A stretch of DNA of 20,478 nt from Glaciecola sp964643575 (GTDB lineage: Bacteria; Pseudomonadota; Gammaproteobacteria; Enterobacterales; Alteromonadaceae). Below are positions 8,202 through 14,943 of the stretch, in pieces; positions within the stretch are counted from its first letter, which is position 1, and each line of letters opens with the position of its first letter. The notes under the pieces were generated by a model. The model was not told the origin of the DNA. It saw only the letters and a program-made list of their open reading frames with translations, and searched no databases. The translations under genes were made by a program, and so were the position numbers. Location: positions 1 to 20,478 of the forward strand of contig CAZXTD010000066.1 of NCBI GenBank assembly GCA_964643575.1. The letters run 5' to 3'.

Positions 8202-9119
8202 TTGAAACGACATCTCACTATTGCTTTGTCTGCCATAGCTGCCACTAGTATTGTTAGTTTAAGTGCATGCTCTCAATCATCTCCTGAGCCATTAAGCCTT
8301 ATTCAAGAGGGTGCCAGCCTGCAACTTGTTTCAGAAGACTTTTCTTTTACTGAGGGGCCTGCGGTCAATCAACAAGGTGATGTGTTTTTTACCGACCAGC
8401 CAAATGATAAAATTCTCAAGTGGTCTGCAGATACCAACAGTATCTCGGTGTTTATGGAGTCAGCAGGACGTTCTAACGGTTTATATTTTGATCACGATGG
8501 CGACTTGCTAGCCTGTGCCGACGGTAACAATGAGCTCTGGAAAATTGACATGGATACACAGAGCAAAATATTGGTCGCTGATTTCGAAAACAAACGCCTA
8601 AACGGTCCCAACGATTTGTGGTTAGATGAAAAAGGCGGCATTTATTTTACCGACCCTTTTTATAAACGCCCATACTGGGACCACGACAACCAAGAGATTG
8701 AATCTCAAAATGTCTATTATTTAAGCCCCGACCGCACGTCACTTAGCGTCGCCGCAAGCGATTTTGTTAAACCGAATGGCATCATAGGCAGTGAAGACGG
8801 TAAAACTTTATACGTTGCAGACATTGGCGCTAGTCTTACTTATGCGTTTTCAATACAAGAAAATGGCGAGTTGTCTGCCCCTCGTGTTTTTAACCAGATG
8901 GGCTCTGATGGCATGACTGTCGACAATCAAGGCAATGTTTATTTAACGGGTGATGGCGTAACGGTATTTAACCCGCAAGGCGAGCAAATACTGCATATTC
9001 CTGTGCCAGAATCATGGACCGCGAATGTCACCTTTGGCGGACCGCAGCAAAAACATTTGTTTATTACCGCGATGGATTCTGTATACACACTTAAAATGAA
9101 CGTTAGCGGTGTCCGCTAG
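8202..9119 (+). CDS. SMP-30/gluconolactonase-like lipoprotein
   Basis: This is a six-bladed beta-propeller of the SMP-30/gluconolactonase/LRE family, which opens sugar lactones using one divalent metal. The N-terminus is a lipoprotein signal with lipobox LSAC (Cys23). Probable metal/catalytic residues are Glu51 in TEGPAV, Asn137 in NGPND, Asn192 in KPNG and Asp236 in SDGM, all in the usual order. The length of 305 aa is typical. The start is TTG with GGAA about 10 bases upstream; no in-frame ATG lies nearby, and the signal peptide begins directly at this codon. It follows the solute-binding gene by 66 bases and may be co-transcribed with it, which would suggest a periplasmic sugar-acid or lactone theme (inference). 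Confidence 0.85.
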   Translation: MKRHLTIALSAIAATSIVSLSACSQSSPEPLSLIQEGASLQLVSEDFSFTEGPAVNQQGDVFFTDQPNDKILKWSADTNSISVFMESAGRSNGLYFDHDGDLLACADGNNELWKIDMDTQSKILVADFENKRLNGPNDLWLDEKGGIYFTDPFYKRPYWDHDNQEIESQNVYYLSPDRTSLSVAASDFVKPNGIIGSEDGKTLYVADIGASLTYAFSIQENGELSAPRVFNQMGSDGMTVDNQGNVYLTGDGVTVFNPQGEQILHIPVPESWTANVTFGGPQQKHLFITAMDSVYTLKMNVSGVR

Positions 9120-9123
9120 CGTT
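9099..9123. terminator. Bidirectional terminator overlapping the SMP-30 stop codon
   Basis: AACGTTAGCGG (9099-9109), loop TGT, and CCGCTAGCGTT (9113-9123) form an 11-bp stem with one G-U wobble. The TAG stop (9117-9119) is inside the second arm. A T-rich stretch (GCTTTTATT) follows a few bases later on the plus strand. The lipase gene converges on it from the other side. Confidence 0.75.
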
Positions 9124-9165
9124 TGACTTGCTTTTATTATAATTAATCTGGCTATGCTATTTGAA

Positions 9166-10323
9166 CTAAAATCCGTTGTGCGCCAACGCTACTGCTGTAC
9201 CTACGGTCATTGCAATAGAGCTAAATAATAAACCTAGGACCCAGCGCAGAAAGGTGATAGTCAGCTGAGCACCTGCCACAGCAGTGCGACCTAAAAACCT
9301 AAAAATTGAGTTAACTAGTGAGCCTACAAGCCTTCCTAATTCGATAGTTTTTGAAGCAGCTTGGCTCAACAAATAGGCAATCCTGTCTAACAGTGTAAGA
9401 CCAACTGTTGTAATCAAACCAGTAAGCATCCCTGCTTTTTTTAAAATCCAATGAATCGCTTTATTGATCATCCATAAAACACGTGCATTGTTAAACATGG
9501 GCCCTGCAGCGGGTGAAGATAAGAAAGCATCGATTTGGTCGCTCATGCTCACAGCGGCTAGAGGCTTAGGAAGAGCATCCCACCCTGCATCGCCTATTGT
9601 ATTAGCATAGTTGTCCATTTTGTGTGCCGCAGGAGATATATTCATACCGTTGTATGGCAGTAAATAGGAAATGCTAGTATCAGGAACGTGGGCAAACGGA
9701 AAAATAGGCACCATACTGACAGGATCGGCTTCGTGATAAGCTCTAAAGATGTTGTTGCTCGTTAGCTTACTCGTTAAATTTCGAGAAAAACCTTTTACTC
9801 CGACACGCGGACAGCCAAAGCTGTAAAGTTTTATATTTTTCACACCACTGGCTACTAAGTGATCGGCAACAAGTGTTGCTAAAGCGCCGCCAAGGCTATG
9901 ACCAACACAGTGCACGGTGCCTATCGCTCCGTTTTTGTCTAAAAACGTATCGATATCTTGCCTAAATGAATTAAACGAATCGTTAAAGCCAGCATGGACG
10001 GCGAACCCGCCGGGTCCTTTTTGCAAACCTGCGTTCATGTCGGTAAGCGCATCGCGCACTGATGCCGTGCCACGAGTCGCAATAAGCACTTCACTTTTGC
10101 GCGTGCCTGTGCCTGGTGCGATCAATCCAAACCCTGTTCGTTTTTTAAACACTAGAGGGCCTGAACTACCTGTAAATCTTGACCCACCTTCCATGTCAAA
10201 ATTCTGTCCAACTCCCATGCCGCCGGTTTGCTTGACGACCTGGCTCACATCGGTATTGTCTTTTAATCGATAAACATCATTCGCAACTTTTGCAGCTTGA
10301 AAAGGGGTAAGTGGAGTTGACAT
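9166..10323 (-). CDS. Class 3 lipase with hydrophobic C-terminal tail
   Basis: An alpha/beta-hydrolase of the lipase class 3 family. The catalytic triad is visible: Ser143 in GHSLGG (141-146), Asp200 in HEADPVSM, and His234 in AAHKMDNY. VLIATRG near residue 79 is the usual oxyanion-side strand. There is no N-terminal signal peptide. After the catalytic domain (~1-265) comes a tail of about 110 residues with several hydrophobic stretches (about 283-320 and 350-380). Such a tail is absent from simple secreted lipases and suggests membrane association. AAAGGAAT precedes the ATG. It lies 23 bases after a small exported-protein gene, so the two form an operon. Its role is not known; a phospholipase toxin with a neutralising partner and a membrane-remodelling enzyme are both possible. 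Confidence 0.85.
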   Translation of the reverse strand: MSTPLTPFQAAKVANDVYRLKDNTDVSQVVKQTGGMGVGQNFDMEGGSRFTGSSGPLVFKKRTGFGLIAPGTGTRKSEVLIATRGTASVRDALTDMNAGLQKGPGGFAVHAGFNDSFNSFRQDIDTFLDKNGAIGTVHCVGHSLGGALATLVADHLVASGVKNIKLYSFGCPRVGVKGFSRNLTSKLTSNNIFRAYHEADPVSMVPIFPFAHVPDTSISYLLPYNGMNISPAAHKMDNYANTIGDAGWDALPKPLAAVSMSDQIDAFLSSPAAGPMFNNARVLWMINKAIHWILKKAGMLTGLITTVGLTLLDRIAYLLSQAASKTIELGRLVGSLVNSIFRFLGRTAVAGAQLTITFLRWVLGLLFSSIAMTVGTAVALAHNGF

Positions 10324-10346
10324 AAAGCTATTCCTTTATGACTTGT

Positions 10347-10853
10347 TTAGTTTTGGAATTCACAAATGCCATAAGCACCATGTAAACCGTAGGTTTTGCG
10401 ATATTCTGGCTCGCTCGTTAGCTCACATTTCAAAATAAGTGCTTTGCCTTGAAGTTCACCCAAGTCATCGTAATTATGTTTTGCATATGTCCAACCTTCG
10501 TAATCTTTGCCGGCAACGGTAAAGACAATTTTTTGTTCTATAACCGGCTCGTGAGGCATGATTTTTGCCGTAAAAGAAGAAACTGTTTTAGCTGAAAATG
10601 AAAATTGACCTAATTCATTGGTGGTCGTGGTTTCGGTGAATGTTTCGTCGCCCCATTGCCAATGAAGACTGCGAGTAACCTTTATATTTGCTAGAGCTTG
10701 TCCATTTTCAAGCAGTGTGCCGTGTACTTTTGATGATAGGTTTACTTTTCCAAAAGCCATTGACTTCCCTCCAGTTAATAACAATCCTAAAAAGCATATG
10801 CAAAGTGTGACTTTTTTGAAAACGTTAGTGGGTGTATGAGCGTCTAATTCCAT
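10347..10853 (-). CDS. Small exported beta-sandwich protein (DUF6795-like), lipase partner
   Basis: A 168-aa protein with one N-terminal hydrophobic segment (about residues 13-28), which is either a signal peptide cleaved near SMA-FG or an anchor. The mature part begins VHGTLLENGQALANIKVTRS and continues with ETTTTNELGQFSFSAKT, the pattern of carboxypeptidase-regulatory or transthyretin-like beta-sandwich domains (GxLxxNGxPxxxxxVxR...TxxxGxFxF). It recalls DUF6795, but I could not confirm this. Cys153 and Cys165, approximately, could form a disulfide in the periplasm. AAGGT lies 6 bases before the ATG. It is the first gene of a two-gene unit with the lipase. A periplasmic guard against the lipase is a hypothesis only. 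Confidence 0.7.
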   Translation of the reverse strand: MELDAHTPTNVFKKVTLCICFLGLLLTGGKSMAFGKVNLSSKVHGTLLENGQALANIKVTRSLHWQWGDETFTETTTTNELGQFSFSAKTVSSFTAKIMPHEPVIEQKIVFTVAGKDYEGWTYAKHNYDDLGELQGKALILKCELTSEPEYRKTYGLHGAYGICEFQN

Positions 10854-11093
10854 CGTCGCACCTTCAATTTAATATTTGTGTTCAACACACCAGAAAAACA
10901 CATTCGTTTGGATTAACGTGAGTACATAAACAAGTCACAAATGTTCTGCAAGTCTCGTCTAGGTTAAAGAATAATGCCATAGACTATAAACATATTTGCA
11001 GAGACAGACAACAATTAGGCAAGTATGTCTTTAAATACACGTCGGGAAATTAGCGAACAGAAACTCATGTGATTGGAAGCTCAAATAAAAAGC

Positions 11094-11121
11094 TTGCATT
11101 TAAAAATTACAAGTGTAATCT
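11094..11121 (+). promoter_or_regulatory. Tentative promoter of the BlaI-like/M56 operon
   Basis: TTGCAT (11094-11099) resembles a -35 box, and TAATCT (11116-11121), 16 bases later, is a poor -10 box that overlaps the first operator. The overlap is what repression by a BlaI-type protein would require. The match is weak. Confidence 0.35.
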
Positions 11122-11144
11122 TTTGTTTAAAGATTACACTTGTA
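11106..11144 (+). promoter_or_regulatory. Two BlaI/CopY-type operators forming a 16-bp inverted repeat
   Basis: Operator 1 is ATTACAAGTGTAAT (11106-11119) and operator 2 has the core TACACTTGTA (11135-11144). Both match TACAnnTGTA, the known core of BlaI/MecI/CopY sites. Their centres are 27 bp apart. The arms 11108-11123 and 11129-11144 are perfect reverse complements around a 5-base centre. The second site ends 10 bases before the start codon of the BlaI-like gene, so autoregulation is very likely. Confidence 0.88.
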
Positions 11145-11154
11145 GGCGATAGTA

Positions 11155-11544
11155 ATGATTGAATTGTCAAAAGCTGAGTTTGAAGTACTTGACGCACTTT
11201 GGGATAAATACCCTGCCAGTGCGAGCGAAATAATCGAGCGCATTGGCGATGCAAAACAATGGCACGAAAAAACGATTAAAACTTTATTAAGCAGATTGCA
11301 TAAAAAGGGCGCTGTGAGTTATCACAAAGAAGGTCGTTTATATATTTACGCGCCCACGATTGCCCGGGAGGACTACACCTTAAAAGAAAGTCGTAATTTT
11401 GTTGCGCGTTTTTTTAGCGGTCAAATAGCACCTTTAGTAAACGGCTTTGCGCAGTCTGAAGACTTATCACAACAAGATGTTGACGATTTAAAACGCGTTA
11501 TTGCTGATTGGGAAAAGCAGCAAAAGAATAAGCAAAATAAATAA
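11155..11544 (+). CDS. BlaI/MecI/CopY-family transcriptional repressor
   Basis: A 129-aa winged-helix repressor that binds DNA as a dimer. The N-terminal ~75 residues (IELSKAEFEVLDALWDKYPA, then WHEKTIKTLLSRLHKKGAVSYHKEGRLYIYAP) are diagnostic of the family. The C-terminal helical region (DYTLKESRNFVARFF...LKRVIADWEKQ) is the dimerisation part and the place where the paired peptidase usually inactivates the repressor. An AGG ribosome binding site is squeezed between operator 2 and the ATG. The downstream M56 peptidase gene starts 10 bases after the stop, with its ribosome binding site at the end of this gene, so the two are co-translated. No beta-lactamase gene is nearby, so the inducer is probably not a beta-lactam (inference). 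Confidence 0.93.
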   Translation: MIELSKAEFEVLDALWDKYPASASEIIERIGDAKQWHEKTIKTLLSRLHKKGAVSYHKEGRLYIYAPTIAREDYTLKESRNFVARFFSGQIAPLVNGFAQSEDLSQQDVDDLKRVIADWEKQQKNKQNK

Positions 11545-11554
11545 GGAAGCGACT

Positions 11555-12766
11555 ATGTTTAACAGTCTTTTTATTTGGGTTGTCGACCAACAAGTCATAA
11601 TTAGCAGTGTGCTACTAGGTATTATTTGTTTAGAGCGTTTTAGCGTAAAGCAGCTTAGCCCAAACTTTGTATATAAGCTCTTTTTACTCGTGCCTCTAGC
11701 ATTAATTATGTACAACCTTCCTGATACATTTAAGCCTGTTGTAAACAGTCAGATTAGCTATTACTTTATTTCGTCTGACATCGTAAAAATCGACGACTTT
11801 AATTGGGTATGGAACATTGCATACTGCATAGGTGTTGTTGTCTTATTGGCGTATGCGCTAACAGTACACTGTCGTTTCGTTTCCAAACTGCATTTACGAC
11901 CATTAACGTCGTGTCCGTCAAAATTGGAGTACTTAGGCGACAAGACGTATGTGAGCACTGTGATTAATACGCCAATGGTATTAGGCTTACTACATAGCAA
12001 ACTAATTTTGCCAGCAGAGTATGAAAAAGACTTTTCAAAGCCTTCTCTTGCGCTCGTTTTAGAGCATGAACTAGTGCACATGAAACGAAAAGACAACCTC
12101 ACTAGCGCACTGTTTCTTTTGTTATGCATTGTATTTTGGTTTAACCCGCTCTTGTGGTTAGCCTATGGCAGTTTTCGGCGATTACAAGAATTGTCATGCG
12201 ACCAGCGTGTGCTCAGGGATAAAACTCTTCAACAACAGATTTTATACAGCAAAACGCTTATAAATTGTGCGGCAAATTCACCCAGTGCCTTTATTACTTA
12301 TTCACACTACGGAGATAAAAAAATGATATTGAAAAGACTCATGCAAATAAAAAACCAAGGCAAAACCTCAAAAGTAGCGAAGGGAGCTTTACTTTGTACT
12401 GCTGCGGTATTGCTCAGCAGTCTGGCAATAGCCAATTCACCGGTGCCAAAAGCTGACGACAACGCGAATATCTCGCCAATTAAACGCGTTGACCCTAATT
12501 ATCCTGCTCATGCAATTGAAAACGGACAAAGCGGCTCGGTAGTACTAAAGTTTGATATTACGCCTTCAGGCACAACAACAAACATAAGCGTTGTGAGCGA
12601 TGCGCCCAAAGGTGTATTTAATCGAGAAGCTAAAAAGTCTTTAGTTCAATGGCAATATGAACCCTCGGCACAAGGGGCACAAAATGTATTAGTACAACTT
12701 GATTTTGCGCTTGATACTCAAGTGGTCAGCGCGCCTCTAGTTGAACGAGTAACAGTAGTCAAATAA
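11555..12766 (+). CDS. M56 (BlaR1-like) membrane metallopeptidase with C-terminal TonB domain
   Basis: A 403-aa integral membrane zinc peptidase. Membrane segments lie at about 11-28, 40-53, 88-106 and 183-205, with a further one at 276-294. The zinc site is HELVH (171-175) with the third ligand Glu212 in QELSCDQRV. The periplasmic C-terminus (about 307-395; IKRVDPNYPAHAIENGQSGS, then VLKFDITPSG and QWQYEP) is a TonB C-terminal domain. BlaR1 proper has a penicillin-binding sensor there, so this variant senses something else or works through an outer-membrane partner. Start: the frame is open further upstream, but AAGGAA lies 7 bases before the ATG at 11555 and just follows the stop of the repressor gene. 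Such M56-TonB hybrids occur in other marine gammaproteobacteria; the signal is unknown to me. Confidence 0.9.
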   Translation: MFNSLFIWVVDQQVIISSVLLGIICLERFSVKQLSPNFVYKLFLLVPLALIMYNLPDTFKPVVNSQISYYFISSDIVKIDDFNWVWNIAYCIGVVVLLAYALTVHCRFVSKLHLRPLTSCPSKLEYLGDKTYVSTVINTPMVLGLLHSKLILPAEYEKDFSKPSLALVLEHELVHMKRKDNLTSALFLLLCIVFWFNPLLWLAYGSFRRLQELSCDQRVLRDKTLQQQILYSKTLINCAANSPSAFITYSHYGDKKMILKRLMQIKNQGKTSKVAKGALLCTAAVLLSSLAIANSPVPKADDNANISPIKRVDPNYPAHAIENGQSGSVVLKFDITPSGTTTNISVVSDAPKGVFNREAKKSLVQWQYEPSAQGAQNVLVQLDFALDTQVVSAPLVERVTVVK

Positions 12767-12773
12767 AAAGAAG

Positions 12774-12801
12774 GCTGGCCCGCTAAGCCAGCATATTTTT
12801 T
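12774..12801 (+). terminator. Intrinsic terminator of the BlaI-like/M56 operon
   Basis: GCTGGC (12774-12779), a 7-base loop and GCCAGC (12787-12792) are followed by ATATTTTTT, eight bases after the stop of the M56 gene. Confidence 0.88.
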
Positions 12802-12911
12802 GTTAATTTTTATAGCCTAGTTAACTAATTTCTTTCTATTTATACTATTCTATGGCATCGTAAATTCGAAATCTTCGTACAAAAAAATATTCAAAAAGAT
12901 AAGGAAATCAG

Positions 12912-13288
12912 ATGTTTTCTAAACTTAAAAAGCCAATATTCACTTTAATTGCTAGCTTAGGACTAGTATCTGCATCGTATGCACTCGAACCTTTCAAAGG
13001 TGGGGTNNNNNNNNNNATGAAGCTTCAGTGCATACGTTTAAAGATGGTAAGTTTGAATGGAAGTCAGGCGACGAAGTACTAGTTGCTGGCACTTACCAAG
13101 TGCACGGAAAATACATCGTTTTTACTGACGTATCTGGACCTCGCGCATGCATAGTCGAGGGTGAACAGATTGAAGTAGGCATATATGAATGGGAAACCTG
13201 GGAAAACAAGCATTATCTAGCTGTGGTTGAAGATGAGTGTTGGGGACGCCAGCGCGGCTTTTTAACACTCTCTATAAAACCTGAGTGA
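12912..13288 (+). CDS. Small secreted calycin-like protein, interrupted by assembly gap
   Basis: AAGGA precedes the ATG at 12912, which begins a clear signal peptide (MFSKLKKPIFTLIASLGLVS, cleavage after SYA, mature LEPFKGG). The reading then enters the ten N. After the gap a different nominal frame continues with EASVHTFKDGKFEWKSGDEV and ends EDECWGRQRGFLTLSIKPE at 13288. The pattern GTYQVHGKYIVFTDVSGPRACI, then a WENKHYLAVVEDECWGR strand, resembles small lipocalin/calycin-like beta-barrels found in secreted proteins. Two cysteines in the visible part may pair. About 31 residues before and 89 after the gap are visible; for one frame the true gap must be 2 modulo 3. The function is unknown. 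It has its own ribosome binding site and lies after the M56 terminator. Confidence 0.75.
13007..13016. other. Assembly gap (10 N) inside a coding region
   Basis: Ten N split the small secreted protein gene. The flanking frames do not match at this nominal length, which shows that ten is a placeholder. Confidence 0.99.
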
Positions 13289-13331
13289 TAACAATTACCA
13301 AAACAGTATCTATCGTATTTAACTGCAAATT

Positions 13332-13352
13332 GGCGACTAGTCTTTAGTCGCC
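13332..13352. terminator. Convergent hairpin overlapping the anti-sigma stop codon
   Basis: GGCGACTA (13332-13339), loop GTCTT, and TAGTCGCC (13345-13352) form a perfect 8-bp stem. On the minus strand the stop codon TAG of the anti-sigma gene (13339-13337) is in the second arm. The T-tract is short (AATTT on the minus strand), so termination may be modest; it sits between two convergent genes. Confidence 0.65.
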
Positions 13353-14203
13353 TCTAAAAAGGCTAAATATTCCTGTTCACTTAATACCTTTCTATATTTT
13401 GAAATCTCCAAGTTTGCAGGATAATGCCTTGAAATAGTGCTTAAGTTTGACACTAATTCTTGATGCAAGCGCTCGTACTGTTTTATTAATGGTCGTTCTT
13501 TACCTTCAGTCTTTTGGGCCTCTGCCAAGGAACTTGACTGTTCAATAAGTTCGCTGTGGCTTAGATCTGTTATCTCTTGTATTTCCACTAGTTTGGCCGA
13601 TAGTTTCTCTGTCTTAACCGAGATATCAGCATACTCAGACGTTTTTTGTGCGCTAGAGACTTTCTTGCGTTGTTCTTTACTCTTCGCCATCAATATTTCG
13701 CTTGTTTGTATAGCCGTATTGGTAGCGTCGTCGGCATTGCTGAATCGTGTGCTAAGTTTGTTCGTGTCCATCACTTCATTAAAAGCAGGTTGAGACTCTC
13801 TCATTGCCGCTGTTTGCGGGATACTTACAGCCGATTTTTGCATACTCTCGGCTTCAGCGCTTTGAGTTAGCATGCGCATTTGCATTTTTTGCTCGCTTGG
13901 CGTTTGCGTTTCGGCGTCGCTTAAGCTGAGTGCTGGCAAATCGGCTTGTGTATCGGGTGCGCCCAAGTAATTTTTAGGTAAAATATACACTAAACAGACA
14001 AGTAAAAGCGACGCTGCAACAGCGCCGTGAAAGCGTCCATTTAGCCACCAAGCCTGCGTATTCTTTTTGTTGATAATTGTTTGCTTATCAAGGTTAGCTT
14101 TGGCGGCTGCGAGTATAGCTTTGTCGATTTCACTATTAGGCTCATCTTTGCTTAACGATTGATATACTTGGCTAATATCATCATTTTCGGTGTCTTTATT
14201 CAC
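13337..14203 (-). CDS. Membrane-anchored anti-sigma-like protein
   Basis: A 288-aa protein encoded directly after an ECF sigma gene with an 8-base overlap (translational coupling). It starts with GTG at 14203, supported by AGGAG 8 bases upstream inside the sigma gene. The N-terminal ~55 residues are cytoplasmic and contain DDISQVYQSLSKDEPNSEID and AILAAAKANL, a pattern common before the membrane helix of proteins paired with ECF sigma factors. One membrane helix lies at about 58-76 (AVAASLLLVCLVYIL). The ~210-residue periplasmic part is polar, Gln/Ser/Glu-rich and probably helical. There is no HxxxCxxC zinc motif, so it is not a ZAS-type anti-sigma. The anti-sigma role is inferred from gene position and topology. 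Confidence 0.7.
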   Translation of the reverse strand: MNKDTENDDISQVYQSLSKDEPNSEIDKAILAAAKANLDKQTIINKKNTQAWWLNGRFHGAVAASLLLVCLVYILPKNYLGAPDTQADLPALSLSDAETQTPSEQKMQMRMLTQSAEAESMQKSAVSIPQTAAMRESQPAFNEVMDTNKLSTRFSNADDATNTAIQTSEILMAKSKEQRKKVSSAQKTSEYADISVKTEKLSAKLVEIQEITDLSHSELIEQSSSLAEAQKTEGKERPLIKQYERLHQELVSNLSTISRHYPANLEISKYRKVLSEQEYLAFLEATKD

Positions 14204-14936
14204 TTTTTGGCTCCTGAGTAAACAGGTTCAGTTTGAGGCTCAAACACGAGCGTAAATTTTTGTAGGCTGCTTTTAATCGGCTCTTGCTAGCTTCTAGGTT
14301 TGCTTGGGTAATTTCGGCAATCATTTTGACAGTAAAACCCGCTTCTTCTTTCAGCAAAAAACAGTCTAGTTGGTGACGAGGGAGTTGTTTCAAGCAATGT
14401 GTGATTGCTGTTGCTTGCGATTGTTGTTCGTCAGCTGCCTCAGGGCTACCCTGGCTCTGGTTTTGCTCTGAGGGTAGATCATCGTCAATATTACTCAGGT
14501 TGCTATTTACGGCGGGTACTATTACCTGCTGCACTACCTTAACGTGGCGAGCATGATCAATAACTTTGTTGCGGGCGATAGTATAAAGCCATGCTTTAAA
14601 ACTCGGCAAAGAAGCTTGGCTTGTTTCACTTTTCGTTGCAGCACTGCCTCTTGAATTGTTAGCTGTCTGATTTTTGGTCGCTTCGTCTACTATATTGTCA
14701 GAATATGTCTGTGCATTGCTAATCACTTTTCCCCAAACTTCTTGGCTAACATCCTCTGCTAGTGCTTGAGTATGCAACTGACGTAATAAATATCGATAAA
14801 CGCCACCTTTATGCCTAAGGTATAGCTGCTCAAAAGCAGCTATGTCCCCTTCGGCATAGTGTTTAACAAGCATGTTGTCACTGAGGTTGTGCAAACTTAT
14901 GTCCTTTGCTTGAATTAGGTGACTTCTATTTAGCAT
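14196..14936 (-). CDS. ECF-type RNA polymerase sigma factor with low-complexity inserts
   Basis: A sigma-70 family ECF factor. Region 2 is seen in LVKHYAEGDIAAFEQLYLRH, LAEDVSQEVWGKVI and FKAWLYTIARNKVIDHARH. Region 4 is seen in ITHCLKQLPRHQLDCFLLKE, then EEAGFTVKMIAEITQANLEA and KSRLKAAYKNLRSCL. At 246 aa it is longer than the usual 160-200. The extra length is a polar Ser/Thr/Asn-rich stretch of about 40 residues between regions 2.2 and 2.3 (about 76-115), where normally ~15 are found, and a long Gln/Ser/Asp-rich linker between regions 2 and 4. The start at 14936 lies 7 bases after the vWA stop and has no strong ribosome binding site, so coupling to the upstream gene is likely. The partner is the membrane protein encoded downstream. 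Confidence 0.9.
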   Translation of the reverse strand: MLNRSHLIQAKDISLHNLSDNMLVKHYAEGDIAAFEQLYLRHKGGVYRYLLRQLHTQALAEDVSQEVWGKVISNAQTYSDNIVDEATKNQTANNSRGSAATKSETSQASLPSFKAWLYTIARNKVIDHARHVKVVQQVIVPAVNSNLSNIDDDLPSEQNQSQGSPEAADEQQSQATAITHCLKQLPRHQLDCFLLKEEAGFTVKMIAEITQANLEASKSRLKAAYKNLRSCLSLKLNLFTQEPKSE

Positions 14937-14943
14937 GTTCGTG

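Larger units (their letters stand above)
10854..11154. other. Divergent intergenic region between the lipase operon and blaI-like gene
   Basis: About 300 bases that must hold two divergent promoters. The right end contains the operator pair described separately. In the left part (10854-11090) I see no gene and no clear repeat. Confidence 0.6.
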
